DNA of 64,000 nucleotides from Arthrobacter sp. 24S4-2 (GTDB taxonomy: Bacteria; Actinomycetota; Actinomycetes; Actinomycetales; Micrococcaceae): positions 4,526,001-4,590,000 of the forward strand of contig NZ_CP040018.1 in NCBI RefSeq assembly GCF_005280255.1, written 5' to 3'. A program made the position numbers and the translations under genes. The stretch's first letter is position 1, and each line of letters starts with the position of its first letter. The notes beneath the pieces are model-generated. The model searched no databases. It was not told the origin of the DNA and was given only the letters and a program-made list of their open reading frames with translations. Shown here one piece after another: positions 1-10,645 of the stretch.

Positions 1-1976
1 TGGCGGACCCGAATCCCCCGGCCCCGGGCGACCTCCCCTCCGACACCGCGGTGTTCGGCAACCTCGACGACCTCCTGGCGGCAACCCCGGCACTCGACCT
101 CGTGATCGTAGCCACGCCCATCCAGACGCACGCACCGCTGGCGCTGGCTGCCCTCCCCCACGCCGACCTCTACCTGGAAAAGCCACCGGTCGCTTCGCTG
201 GCCGACTTCAACCGGCTGCAGGACGCCGCCGCCGAAGCCGGACGCAGCGTCCAGATCGGCTTCCAGAGCCTCGGCTCCCACGCGCTGCAGGCGATTGAGG
301 ATCTGCTCGCGGCGGGCGAAATCGGCACGCTCCTGGGGATCTCCGCCACCGGGCGCTGGGTGCGGGACCGGGCGTACTTCAAACGTTCACGCTGGGCGGG
401 CAAGCGCAGCCTGGACGGAGTCGACGTCGTGGACGGTGTGGCCACGAATCCGCTGGCGCACGCCATCGCCACGGCCCTGAGGATCGCCGGCGCCCGGACC
501 CTGGACGATCTCGCCTCGGTGGAAACGGACCTCTACCGCGCCAACGACATCGAATCGGACGACACCTCCGTGATCCGCGTCCGCACCGCATCCGGTCTGC
601 CCGTCACATGCGCCCTCACGCTGTGCGCCACCGAATCCGTGGAACCGTACATCACCCTTCAGGGCAGCGAAGGCACCGTAGTGTTCCACTACACCGAAGA
701 CCGCCTCAGCGTCAGGACTGCCGACGGCGAGCGCAGCCAGGTCTTCGGCCGGGACGACCTCACCGAGAACCTGCTGGAACACCTCCGCCGGCGCCACTCG
801 CCTGACACGCAGCCCCAGGCTGCACCCCTCATCAGCCCGCTCGCAGACAGCGGCGCGTTCATGCGCGTGCTGGAAGCCATCCGCACCGCCGAGGCTCCGG
901 CACTGATCCCCGCGCAGTACCTCGATTGGGAAGGCGAAGGAGATTCCGCCCACGCCGTGATCACCGGCATCGAAGATGCACTGGAACGCTCGACGGCGGC
1001 GCACGCCACGTTCAGCGAGCTTGGCCTGCCCTGGGCACGGCCTGCGGCCGACGCTGCCCGGAAGCCGCGGCTCACTGTCCGGGATGCTGGCCAGCACGCT
1101 GGCGAACGCAGCGACGGCGGCCAGCACGACGGCGGCCCGGTGGCCGGTGCGCCAAGCGGCGCCACCACGGTGGCTACCTTGCAGGACGGAGCCGCCATCG
1201 CGGCAAGGCTCTCGCCGCGGCCCTACCTGCATCCGGTGCGCACGCTCGGCGGCGTCACCGTCACGGACCACCTGCCGGCGGACCACCCCTGGCACCTCGG
1301 CGTGGGCATTGCCCTGCAGGACGTGAACGGCACCAATTTCTGGGGCGGCAAGACCTACACCCGCGCCGCCGGCCGCTACGAAGAGCGGCCGGACCACGGC
1401 CGGATCGTGCAGCTCTCCGCAGCCTCGGAGCCCGGGGCACCGGACAGTGACTCCCTCCACCAGGAACTCCGCTGGCAGGCACCGGATGGCAGCGAACTCC
1501 TCCGCGAGCGCCGCAACACCCGGTCCACGTGGGTGGACGCCCGCACCTGGCGGCTGGACCTGACCACTGAACTGACCGCCGTCGTCGACGCCTCGCTTGG
1601 CGGTCCCGGCTCCAACGGGGCCGCCGGAAGCGGCTACGGTGGATTCTTCTGGCGGCTTCCGGCGTGCGCGGGAGCCGATGTGTTCACGGCCGAGAGGCAG
1701 GGTGAAGCCGAAGTCCATGGCTCCGTATCGCCTTGGCTTGCGTGGACGGCGGACTTCCCCGAGGGCCCCGCAAGCTTGGTGTTCGCGGCTCCCGCCGAGG
1801 CACCGGATCCCTGGTTCGTCCGGCAGTCCGGCTACCCCGGAGTGGGCCCAGCGCTGGCCTGGGACAGGCCTGTGAACCTTGCCGCAGGGGAAGCTGTGGC
1901 ACGCGCCTTCTCGGTATGGATCTCGGACGGCAGACTGACTCCGGCTGAAGCTGCGGCATTGGCTGCAGAACGGTGA
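1..1976 (+). CDS. Gfo/Idh/MocA oxidoreductase fused to a DUF6807 (PmoA-like) domain, 5' end cut by window edge
   Basis: The reading frame is open from base 3, so the N-terminal nucleotide-binding loop lies outside the window. The first residues (ADPNPPAPG) align with residues about 60 onward of the full-length paralogue at 21664-23871. The oxidoreductase part has the family EKPP motif and the stretch SLDGVDVVDGVATNPLAHA, shared with the paralogue. From about codon 390 a second domain begins (PYLHPVRTLGG, WHLGVGIALQDVNG), matching DUF6807, a family often mislabelled methane oxygenase PmoA. The stop overlaps the rhamnosidase start (GTGA), implying co-translation. The substrate is unknown; NAD(P)-dependent sugar oxidation in cell-wall catabolism is an inference from context. 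An internal GTG at 51 is open but is not the true start. Confidence 0.85.
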   Translation, partial: ADPNPPAPGDLPSDTAVFGNLDDLLAATPALDLVIVATPIQTHAPLALAALPHADLYLEKPPVASLADFNRLQDAAAEAGRSVQIGFQSLGSHALQAIEDLLAAGEIGTLLGISATGRWVRDRAYFKRSRWAGKRSLDGVDVVDGVATNPLAHAIATALRIAGARTLDDLASVETDLYRANDIESDDTSVIRVRTASGLPVTCALTLCATESVEPYITLQGSEGTVVFHYTEDRLSVRTADGERSQVFGRDDLTENLLEHLRRRHSPDTQPQAAPLISPLADSGAFMRVLEAIRTAEAPALIPAQYLDWEGEGDSAHAVITGIEDALERSTAAHATFSELGLPWARPAADAARKPRLTVRDAGQHAGERSDGGQHDGGPVAGAPSGATTVATLQDGAAIAARLSPRPYLHPVRTLGGVTVTDHLPADHPWHLGVGIALQDVNGTNFWGGKTYTRAAGRYEERPDHGRIVQLSAASEPGAPDSDSLHQELRWQAPDGSELLRERRNTRSTWVDARTWRLDLTTELTAVVDASLGGPGSNGAAGSGYGGFFWRLPACAGADVFTAERQGEAEVHGSVSPWLAWTADFPEGPASLVFAAPAEAPDPWFVRQSGYPGVGPALAWDRPVNLAAGEAVARAFSVWISDGRLTPAEAAALAAER

Positions 1977-4900
1977 CCGGCCCGCTTTCCGCGGCAGCGC
2001 TCCTCACCGACGGGCTGGAATCCTGCCTCACGGCATCACGGCGCCCGCACTTCGGCTGGCAACTGGTGGGCGGGGGAAGCGATCCCTCGGCCAGCTACCA
2101 GGGCGCGTACGAACTGCGGCTCAGCGACGCGGCCGGCACGCTGCTTTGGGATTCGGGCGTTGTGCCCTCCGGGGGCCAGCACTTCGTGGCCTCCGGTGGC
2201 CCGGACCTCGCGCCGGACACCGACTATCGCTGGTCTGTCCGGGTCCACGACACCGCGGGCCAGCCCGGGCCGTGGTCGGCAGAGCGGGGATTCAGCACCG
2301 GCCTGGACGCGCCGGCCTGGGACGCCGAGTGGATCCGCCGCAGACCCGGCGGCCGAGCCCCGCTGGAAGTTCTTGACGGTGCATTGCGCGTTGCGGGCTC
2401 ACCGTTCCTGCCTCTCCCGTGCCCACCCGTCCGGCACTTCACCGTGGAGGCGCGCCTCCGGCCGGCGATGGGCTGGGCCGGCATGCTCCTGCGCTCCACG
2501 GGCGCCGGTACCGGCCTGCTGCTGGAACTGGACACCGTCGGCAATGCGGTTCTGCGGCGCGCTGCCGGGTGGGAGATTCCGGCCGCCGCGGTGCCGCCTA
2601 CGGAGATCCTCGCCAGCGCCCAGCCGGAGCGTCATACCCGCCCAAACCAGGAACGGCTTCCCGGCAAGGACCCGGTCCCCGGCACCTGGCAGGATCTCAG
2701 GGTCACGGACGACGGAGAGTCCATAACGGTCTCCCTCGACGGCGTGGAGCTCTTCACCGTGGCCGAGCCCGCCCCAGCCGGATTCCGCGGAATGCTCGCC
2801 CTCCATCAGGGGCCGCGCAGCCAGGCGGAGTACGCCTCGCTCCGGGTCACGAAGGCCCATCCCGCGGATCAGCACGTCCGCCCGGACGGCACAGATGGCC
2901 AGGACGGCAAGGCGCCCGTTAGACATCGGCTCCTTGACCACCGGTTCGACGCCGGAACGGACCGGGCCCATGCGTCCCTGGATGACTGGGACCGCACAAC
3001 TGCCCACCGCCAGCCTGACGAGTGGACGCTGGCGCGCACTGACGTTGAGCTTTCCGGCAAGGTGGTGCGCGCCAGGCTCTTCGCCGCCGCGAGCCACCAC
3101 GCCGTATTCAGTCTTGACGGCGGGGCCTGCCTGGAGACGTCCTCCTTCGGTTATCCCGGCGAGGGATATTACGACGCCGCCGACGTCACTTCGCTGCTTC
3201 AGTCCAACCACAGGCACGTGACTCTCTCCGCCCTGGTCCACTGGTACGGACCGGGCCAGGGCCGGGCAGCGGGAGTTCCCGGGCTGTTGGCCCAGCTCCA
3301 CGTCGACTACGACGACGGCCGCCGGGAAGTCTTCGGATCGGGTTCCGACTGGCAGGTGGCAGAGGGCCCCTACCGGCAGTCCGGCTACCGCAACGACGAA
3401 GGCGATCCGGTGGAACACCAGGACGCCACAGCCCCCGGGGCTCCGGGTGCCGCGGAAACAGCCATATGGGAGCAGGCGACGTCGCTCGGCAGGCACCCGA
3501 TCGCGGACTTCCCTGCAGTACTCCCCCGCCGGACCTTCCTGGCCAGGACACCGGTCGCTGCGGAACGGCTGCTGACCGCTCGGGACGGCACAGTGGTGGC
3601 CGACTTCGGACGGGTGCTGCCCGCCCGGCCGGTGGTGGACTTCGCCGACGGGGAGGCCGGCCGCACCGTGATGATCCGGGCCGGCTACAGCCTCGGGCCG
3701 GACGGCCGGGTTGACCGCGGCAAGTCAGCCAGCCAGAACACGGACATGCCCTTCCCCTATACACAGGCCGCCGGCCCGCAGCGTTACCAGGCGGCCGTCC
3801 ACCTGGGGTTCCGGTACCTCGAAGTGCCCGGCGTTCCGGCGGGCGAAATCGCCGCGGTGGGCGGCGTCGTCGTACATTCCGGGCATGAGCAGGAAGGCCA
3901 TGGGCAGGAAGGCTCCTTCAGCAGCTCCGATCCGGTGCTTGACGCCGTGTTCGGGCTGCTGCGGGACTCCGCCCTGTACGGCGTGCAGGAGCAGTTCGTG
4001 GACACCCCCACCCGCGAAAAGGGCCAGTTCCTGGGCGACGCCGTCAATATCTCGTACGCCACCATGGCACTGTTCGGCGAACGGAACCTCACGGCGCAGG
4101 CCTTGCGGGAGTTTGCGTCGTCGGCCACCAGGTACTGGGCAGAGGGCGACGACCACGGCCGCTACAACGCGGTCTACCCCAACGGGGACGGCAAGCGCGA
4201 CATCCCCGATTTCTCCCTGATGATGCCGGAATGGGTGGAGGACTACCACCGGAACAGCGGCGACACCGCGCTGGTGGAGGAACTGCTGCCGGCCCTCTGC
4301 GCCACGGCGGGCTACGTGCTCCGGCACATCCCGGCGGAGGGCCCGACGGCGGGACTCGTCACCCGCCTCGGCGGCGGCTCCGGCCCTTACCTCCACGGGA
4401 TCGTGGACTGGCCGGCACCGGGGCGGTTCGGCTACGACATGGACTGCGCGGCAAAAACCACTGTCAACGCCCAGGCCGTCTCGGTCCTGGACGCGGTCTC
4501 CCGGCTCTGCAAACTGAGCGGCAAGTCCGGACCGGCCGAGGAATACCGCCGCCGGGGCCGCCGGACTGTCCGCGCGATCAACGCCCGGCTGCGCGTGGAC
4601 GGCGTGATGGTCGATGGCCTGCACGCCGACGGTTCCCCAGCGGCCACGCTTCCCAGCATGCGGGCTCGTTTCCGCTGTCACTGGGATCACGCCGGCTCAA
4701 TTCGTGCCCGCGGACGGCCGCCGGCTGGCAGCGATGGGGATGCGCCAGGGCCCCATGACGGTGCACCGCCTGGTGCGGGCCCTGCTCGCTGCCGGGCTGG
4801 TGGACGAGGTGCTGGACCTGCTCACCAACCCCGGCAACCGGCTGGGCGCGCCTGCTGGAACGCGGGGCGAGCTTCACCTGGGAAGCCTGGAGCTGGATGA

Positions 4901-5266
4901 GGGCACCGACTACAGCCAGTCGCACGCGTGGTCCACTTCGGTGGTCCGGGAAATCCTCGGACACCTGCTCGGCATCCGGGTTACCGCCGGCGGCGCGGAA
5001 GTGTCCATCGGGCCGCCGGCTGCCGGCTCGACCATGCCCGTGGAAGCGTCCCGCTTCAGCGCGGGGTGGTTTCGGCTGACTGGCACCGCGGCGCCGCGGG
5101 GATGGAACTCGGCTGCACGGTCCCCGCTGGTGTCCGTGCGGAAGTGGTGCTGCCGGCGGGCCGCTACACGGTGAAGGGCCCGACGCCGGGTGTCGCCGTC
5201 GTCGCGACGGCCGAGGCCGTCACGTTCCGGATCCACCCGGGGACCTGGCACTTTCGGCCGGAATGA
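1973..5266 (+). pseudogene. GH78 alpha-L-rhamnosidase, interrupted by about five frameshifts near its 3' end
   Basis: Hydrolyses terminal alpha-L-rhamnose from pectin-type glycans (family knowledge). The GTG start overlaps the upstream stop. The N-terminus has a fibronectin-like domain (YQGAYELRLSDAAGTLLWDSG), then a concanavalin-like segment at about residues 130-300, then the rhamnosidase core with EQFVDTPTREKGQFLGDAVN and a following acidic MPEWVEDYH segment. The frame is lost near 4637, where a run of C is one short. Coding continues in other frames: PSGHASQHAGSFPLSLG, then ITPAQFVPADGRRLAAMGMR, then GWARLLERGASFTWE, then LDEGTDYSQSHAW, and finally AEVVLPAGRYTVKG to the stop at 5266. The breaks lie near 4637, 4680, 4840, 4884 and 5100. 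Each piece still matches the family, so sequencing error or a very recent lesion is likelier than old decay. Confidence 0.8.
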
Positions 5267-5308
5267 CGCCTCCGGCCGCAGCCATAGGTCAGTCGTTTTA
5301 GGCCAGGA

Positions 5309-6592
5309 CTAGCTCAGCCCGCTCTTGAGCTCCTCGATCACCTTCTTCGCAGCTTCCTCCGGGCTGATCCGGCCGAAGTGCACGTCGCTCGAGAACCGGG
5401 TGATGATCTCGCCGGCCGGGCTTGAACCGGCCGGGGGCACGCCGGGGAGTCGCCCACTTCGTCCGCAATGTCGTCAATGAAGGAAGCGGTTGCCGCATCC
5501 ACGGCGCTGAGCTTGGGCGTGATGGCGGCCCGGACCTCAGAATTGCCGGGGATGCCTCGGTCCGCCAGCGCGATCTCTCCGGCTTCGACGCTGTTGGCGA
5601 GGAAGTCGATGAACTCCTGGGCTTCCTTGGGGGTGCTTGGTGCGCGAGCTGGCGGACCAGAACTGGGATGCCTTGTAGTACTGCTGGCGGACTTGGCGTT
5701 GCCGTCGGTGCTCGGCGGCCGCTTGATTTCCAGCGGCTGTCCGGAGGCCTTGGTCAGGCGCCCAGCTGGTTGGACCACATCCAGCCGAGGGCAAACCTGT
5801 TGGTGGCCATGCCTGTCTGGTCCAGCGGAGCGCTTGCCTCCTCGGTGAGGACTGACGCCAGCGGGACGGACTTTGCGTCCCGGAGCTCGCCCTGGAACTC
5901 GAAGAAACCCTTGGCGTCGGCTTCATCGAATCCGAGCTTGCCGTCCGAGCTGAACAGCGATTTGCCTGCTGGCGCAGCCAGAGGTTGAAGGATGCGTCAC
6001 CGGTCACCGGTCCGGAGCCGTATGTGCCGGGCTTTCCCTTGGCCGTGATGTCTGCGGCTGTCTTCTCGTAGTCCTTCCAGGTCCAGGACGTATCGTCCGG
6101 CAGGGTGACGCCGCTGGGGACACCAGCGATGGGTTCGTCAGCACCACCAGGGCGTTCATCCCGCAGTGACAGCGAACTGCCCGTCCGGCGTTTTTGCCTG
6201 CGTCGGCCGCGCTTTGTCGAACTTGGACAGGTCCACATCCTTCAGGTCCAGGAGGGCGCCGCGCTTGGAGTATTCACCGAGGTACTGCAGGTCCATCTGG
6301 ATGATGTCCGGGGCCTTCTGCGAGGCCACCTGGGTGGCGAGCTTGTCCCAGTAGCCGGACCAGTCCCCGTATTCGCCTTCGATCTTGACGTTGGGTGCTT
6401 GGCCTCGTACGCGTCGATCAGCTTCTGGGTCATCTTGTGCCTGACGTCCGAGCCCCACCAGGTGAAGCGCAATGTCACCGGCCCGCCGGCGTCGGGCTGC
6501 GCGCCGCCGCCGCAGCCCGACAGGGTCAGGGCAAGCACGGCCGCAACCGCCGCGATCTTGGGAGTTCGGCATTTCAGGGCGCGCAAAATCAT
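5309..6592 (-). pseudogene. Sugar ABC transporter substrate-binding lipoprotein, multiply frameshifted
   Basis: This is a family 1 extracellular sugar-binding protein. The first frame starts MILRALKCRTPKIAAVAAVL and has a lipobox (LTLSGC) for membrane anchoring, followed by LRFTWWGSD. It then breaks near 6390 into a second frame with YGDWSGYWDKLATQ and APDIIQMDLQYLGEYSKRG. Later pieces (SWTWKDYEKTAADI, YYKASQFWSASSRTKHPQ, AQEFIDFLANSVEAGEIALA, and a C-terminus ISPEEAAKKVIEELKSGLS) lie in alternating frames. Aligning it to the intact paralogue at 16328-17686 restores one protein with at least five indels. No permease gene follows directly. Two LacI-type palindromes lie upstream at 6627 and 6695. 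In context it likely binds a pectin-derived oligosaccharide. Confidence 0.78.
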
Positions 6593-6626
6593 TCGGTGTC
6601 CTCTTGACGGCTAGGTTTAATGAAGT

Positions 6627-6642
6627 GAGAAAACGCTTTCTC
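6627..6642. promoter_or_regulatory. LacI-type operator upstream of the frameshifted binding-protein gene
   Basis: GAGAAAACGCTTTCTC is a 16-bp near-perfect palindrome 35 bases upstream of the start at 6592. It matches the sites at 17890, 20285 and 34530. The central CG and the flanking AAA/TTT arms are typical LacI-family binding features. Confidence 0.7.
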
Positions 6643-6694
6643 GAATACACTAGATGTGCGCCACATCACAGTCAAGGACCCTGGATCATTCAGT

Positions 6695-6710
6695 GAGAAA
6701 TCGCTTACTC
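6695..6710. promoter_or_regulatory. Second, weaker LacI-type operator
   Basis: GAGAAATCGCTTACTC keeps the core arms of the 6627 site with two changes. Its centre lies 68 bp away from the first. Two sites at this spacing could allow cooperative or looped repression (inference). Confidence 0.45.
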
Positions 6711-6746
6711 CAGCCTGCCGGAACACCGGCAGAGGGGCGTAGCCAG

Positions 6747-8005
6747 TCAGGAAGCCGCGGCCCGCCGTCGTGCGTTCAGCCACAGCAGCACGCCGATGAC
6801 CGCAGCGGAGAGCATTCCGAGCGCCCCTGTGACCACCAGGCCGGTGCGGACGCCGAATTCTCCGTCAGCCAGCCGGCGAGGAGCCCGCCCAGCGCGTGCC
6901 CGCCCAGCAGCAGCGGCAAGTAAAGGGCCATCACCCTGCCCCGGATTTCGGGCCCTGCCTCCATCTGGACCGCTGTTGCCGCGCTTGTCAGGAACAGCAA
7001 AGTCATCAGCCCACCACCACAGCATGGCCACGAAGAGGATCAGGTTCGGCATCAGCGCGGCCACCAGCTGCGAGAGCCCGAAGAGGCCACGGCGGCAACA
7101 ATCCCCTTGCGGCCCAAGGTCCGGAGCCGTGCCGCCAGCAGCGCACCGGCGAGGGCGCCGATGGCACCGACGGTGTTGAACATCCCGAAACCGGCCACGC
7201 CGTTGTGCATACCCGTTCCGCAAAGGCGGCCAGCACCACCGGACCGTTCATGCCGAACGCACCGAGGAGGCCGGCCAGCGCAATGGTCAGCAGCAGGACG
7301 GCCTGTCCCTGACGTAGCGGAATCCCGCCAGCAGCTGGCCCCGCCCGCGTGCCGCGGGAGTGCCGGCGTGCAGCAGCGCGGGCCGGATGCCGGCGATCAT
7401 CGCCATGACCAGCAGGCACAGGACGGCGTTGGACGCGAACGCCGCGGCGGAACCGGCCATGGCAATCACCATGCCGCCAACCGCGGGACCGGCCATGGCA
7501 CCCAGCTGGCCAATGGCGTTGTTGAGGCCGATCGCGGGCCGAAGTCCGGCGTCGCCCACCACTTCGTTGACGAACACCTGGCGGGCAGGACTGTCGATGG
7601 CGGACGTCACCCCCAGCGCGATGCAGCTCCCGTAGACGGCCCACACCGTGATGCTTCCGCTGGCATCCCAGGCAGCGAGCCCCACGCAAGCAGCGCGATC
7701 ACGCACTGGCAGACCATCATGATGCGGCGTTTGGGAAAAATGTCCACGAGGAGGCCGCTGAGCGGGCCCACTATCAGCATGGGCAGGAACTGCAGGGCCA
7801 CAGCGACGCCCACGGCGGCCGGGCTGCCGGTCAGCTGCAGCACCAGCCAGTCCTGGGCAAGGCGTTGCATCCACACCCCCGTGCTGCTGGCAAACGTCAT
7901 GCCCATGAACAGCCGGTAGTTGTGCTGCGTCAGCGGGTGATACCAGCGGACCGGGCCGCCGGACGTTCGGAGGGACTCTGCGGACTGGGGGCGGTCGGAA
8001 GACAC
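6747..8005 (-). pseudogene. Major facilitator superfamily transporter, multiply frameshifted
   Basis: The GTG start gives WYHPLTQHNYRLFMGMTFAS and TGVWMQRLAQDWLVLQLTGS, typical of DitE/EntS-like 12-helix MFS exporters. The frame then breaks near 7680 and continues with CIALGVTSAIDSPARQVFVN, whose DSPARQ is a conserved loop motif. Further breaks near 7310, 7205, 7090, 7010 and 6860 separate hydrophobic segments that together make a full-length protein of about 420 residues, ending NARRRAAAS. It is the last gene of the operon running leftward from the binding protein at 11929. Substrate unknown. The even spread of single-base indels with intact protein content in every piece argues for sequence errors. 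Confidence 0.75.
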
Positions 8006-8048
8006 GTCTGACTCAACTCGGTAGTAAGGGGGAACTGCAGAGGAATTC

Positions 8049-8707
8049 TTAGGCGCGGGTGGAGCGCATTTTGATCGAGGCCGCCGCGAGGATCAGCGTG
8101 CCCGGAACCACTACGAAGAGGGCCGCAAGCATCCATACGAACACGACGGCGGCAAAGAGTGCGGCCGCCAGAAGAAGGGAGCCGGTCCAGTCGCGGAGGG
8201 ACAATGCCTTGGCAGCTTCCAAGGCGGCGGGCCAGGCGCTGGATCCTTTGGCTGCGGTGCCGGTTCCGGCGGCCGGAGCGGCGGAATGGCCGGAAAAATC
8301 GGACCACGCTGCCGCGGTGCGAAGGAGCAGGATCCCGGCCGCCACCGCGAGGACCAGCGTTGCGGGAAGGACCACAGCCTGGCCCGGCAGCTGCCCCACC
8401 ATGGTGAGCAGCAGGTTCAGGACAATCACGACGGCGGCCGCCGCCGTCGTGATTCCCAGTTTCCAGCTGCCCGGCAGGGCGGAGCGGAAGGTGCCCCAAA
8501 GGGCACGGAGGGAGTCGTCGCGGCCGGAGAGGTGGCGCTCCAGGTGGGCGATGCCCGCGGCATAGGCGGCGGGGATGGTGACCAGCGGATGGACAGCACC
8601 AGCACCAGCACTCCGGCCAGCAGGGTCTCGGAAAACAGGGCGAAGCGGTTTACCGGGATCCGGTCGTCGCGGCCGGAGGCGGGTGTGGTGCTGTCCATGA
8701 TGCTCAT
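8049..8707 (-). pseudogene. YesL-like DUF624 membrane protein, one frameshift
   Basis: The start MSIMDSTTPASGRDD leads into a first membrane helix (FALFSETLLAGVLVLVLSI). Near 8588 one C appears to be missing. Restoring it gives PLVTIPAAYAAGIAHLERHL, which reads on into GITTAAAAVVIVLNLLLTMV and the remaining helices to KMRSTRA at the stop. Four to five membrane segments over about 219 residues fit the DUF624/YesL family. In Bacillus, yesL lies in the rhamnogalacturonan utilisation cluster next to an ABC transporter, the same setting as here. Molecular role unknown. It follows the permease pair with a short gap. Confidence 0.72.
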
Positions 8708-8732
8708 TTTCTGTCGCAGTCTTCCGTCGCCA

Positions 8733-9650
8733 TTAGCCCTTGAGGCCCTGGGTGGAGACGCCTTCAACAATGTAGCGCTGGAATACCAGGAAGAAGATCA
8801 GCACCGGGAGGAGTGCCAGGACGGACATGGCGATCATGGCTCCATAATCCGAGCTCTGGGTCTGGTCCACGAAGAGGCGCAGGGCCAGCGGCAGCGGGTA
8901 CTTTTCCGGGGTGTTCAGGTAGAGCAGCGGGCCCAGGAAGTCGTTCCAGCTCCAGATGAAGGAGAAGATCGACGTCGAAATCAGGGCTGGCTTCATCAGC
9001 GGCAGCATGATGGAACAGAAGATCCGGACGTGGCCGGCGCCGTCAATGCGTGCCGCCTCATCCAGTTCGGCCGGCAGGTTGCGCATGAACTGGACCATCA
9101 GGAAGACGAAGAACGCGTCCGCGGCCAGGAACTTGCCGATCAGCAGCGGGACGTAGGTGTCCACGAGGCCCAACTGCTGGAAGATGATGTACTGCGGAAT
9201 GATCACCACGTGGAACGGCAGCAGCAGGGTGGCGATCATCATACCGAAGAGCACGCTGCGGCCCGGGAACTTGATCCGCGCGAATGCGTAGGCCGAGACG
9301 CTGGCCGACAGGATGGTGCCCACCACGGCGCCGATTGCGAGGACCAGTGAGTTGGTGAAGAACTGCAGGGTGGACACCCCGCCGATCCCCTCCATCGCCG
9401 TGGCGAAGTTGTCGAGGCTGAAGTTGTTGGACCACAGGGAGGTGTTGGTGCCGCCGATTTCGGCATTCGGCTTGAAGGACGAGGCGACCATCCACAGGGC
9501 CGGGTAGAGTACGACGGCGGTCAGGGCCAGCGCCACGATGTGGAAGATGACGCTCTTGGCGCGCTTGGCGACCACGGACTCGGACTTCGGGTTGTATTCC
9601 GGTGCCGGAGCCTCGGCTGCCGGCTTGACGGGTGTTGCCATGGTTGTCAT
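8733..9650 (-). CDS. Carbohydrate ABC transporter inner-membrane permease (MalG type)
   Basis: This 305-residue protein is the second transmembrane subunit of a sugar importer. It has about six membrane helices and the EAA loop (ELDEAARIDGAGHVRIF) that contacts the ATPase; ENPxxxGxG-type ATPases of this kind are usually encoded elsewhere (MsiK-like) in actinobacteria, and none is seen in the window. The C-terminus RYIVEGVSTQGLKG is the usual MalG-type ending (G-x-T-x-G-x-K-G). It overlaps the preceding permease by four bases (ATGA), so the two are translationally coupled. Substrate is inferred from the operon: an oligosaccharide from plant cell walls. Confidence 0.92.
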   Translation of the reverse strand: MTTMATPVKPAAEAPAPEYNPKSESVVAKRAKSVIFHIVALALTAVVLYPALWMVASSFKPNAEIGGTNTSLWSNNFSLDNFATAMEGIGGVSTLQFFTNSLVLAIGAVVGTILSASVSAYAFARIKFPGRSVLFGMMIATLLLPFHVVIIPQYIIFQQLGLVDTYVPLLIGKFLAADAFFVFLMVQFMRNLPAELDEAARIDGAGHVRIFCSIMLPLMKPALISTSIFSFIWSWNDFLGPLLYLNTPEKYPLPLALRLFVDQTQSSDYGAMIAMSVLALLPVLIFFLVFQRYIVEGVSTQGLKG

Positions 9651-10600
9651 TTCGAATCACCGCTGTAGTGGACCCAGGACTTGGATGTGCGGAAGAAGAT
9701 CAGCGTGATGATGCCGACGACGATCACCAGGAGCCAGGCCATCGCCGAGGCGTAGCCCATACGGAAGTCGCTGAAGCCCCGCAGGTACAGGTAGAGGGTG
9801 TAGAAGAGGGTGGAGCCGGCCGGGCCGCCTTCACCGTTGGAGATGATGTAGGCCGAGGCGAAGATCTGGAACGCGTGGATGGTTTCCATCAGCAGGTTGA
9901 AGAAGATCACCGGGGAAAGCATGGGCCAGGTGATGCTGAAGAACTTGCGCACCGGGCCCGCGCCGTCCATCGAAGCGGCCTCGTAGAGATCGGACGGGAT
10001 CTGCTTCAGGCCGGCCAGGAAGATCACCATCGGGGCGCCGAACTGCCAGACGGTCAGCAGGATCATCATGGGCATGGTCATCGACGGGTTGCCCACCCAG
10101 CCGCCGAGGTTGATGCCGAAGAAGGACAGGCCCTGGTCCACGGGACCGGAATCGCCGAACATGGCCTTCCAGACGATGGCGATGGAGACGCTGGCGCCGA
10201 TCAGGGAGGGTGCGTAGAACGATGAACGGTAGAAGCCCTGGCCACGTCGCTTGCTGTTGAGGAGCATGGCCACGGCCAGTGCGGCAGCCAGCTTGAGCGG
10301 CGTACCGAAGACCACGTAGCTGAGGGTCACGCCCACCGACTGCAGGAACCGCTCGTCCTGGAGCAGGGTGGTGTAGTTGTCCAGCCCGATCCACTTGGGT
10401 GGTTCGAAGAGGTTGTAGTTGGTGAAGGACAGGTAGAGCGAGGAGATCATCGGGCCCACGGTGAGGGCGATGAATCCCAGCAGCCAGGGCAGCAGGAAGG
10501 TGTAGCCGGCGCGGGCATCCGCTCCCCGCTGCCGCGATTTGCGCGGCAGCGGGGGATCGGACTGCGTCGAACGCCTGCTCAGGGTTGGGCTTTGAGTCAC
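9647..10600 (-). CDS. Carbohydrate ABC transporter inner-membrane permease (MalF type)
   Basis: This 317-residue protein is the first transmembrane subunit of the importer. The N-terminal cytoplasmic segment is basic (RRSTQSDPPLPRKSRQRG), then LPWLLGFIALTVGPMISSLY opens the first helix. The EAA loop is LYEAASMDGAGPVRKF. It ends in FRTSKSWVHYSGDSK. It sits 45 bases downstream of the binding-protein gene and overlaps the MalG-type subunit. This is one complete two-permease importer; a second pair lies at 18151-20041. Confidence 0.92.
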   Translation of the reverse strand: MTQSPTLSRRSTQSDPPLPRKSRQRGADARAGYTFLLPWLLGFIALTVGPMISSLYLSFTNYNLFEPPKWIGLDNYTTLLQDERFLQSVGVTLSYVVFGTPLKLAAALAVAMLLNSKRRGQGFYRSSFYAPSLIGASVSIAIVWKAMFGDSGPVDQGLSFFGINLGGWVGNPSMTMPMMILLTVWQFGAPMVIFLAGLKQIPSDLYEAASMDGAGPVRKFFSITWPMLSPVIFFNLLMETIHAFQIFASAYIISNGEGGPAGSTLFYTLYLYLRGFSDFRMGYASAMAWLLVIVVGIITLIFFRTSKSWVHYSGDSK

Positions 10601-10645
10601 GAGTTCATTCCGTCAGTTGGGGATGTCGGGCAGACAAGACGCTGC

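Noticed and set aside
387..1718. 443-codon minus-strand frame
   Set aside because: Antisense to the oxidoreductase fusion; GC-driven open frame with no domain features.
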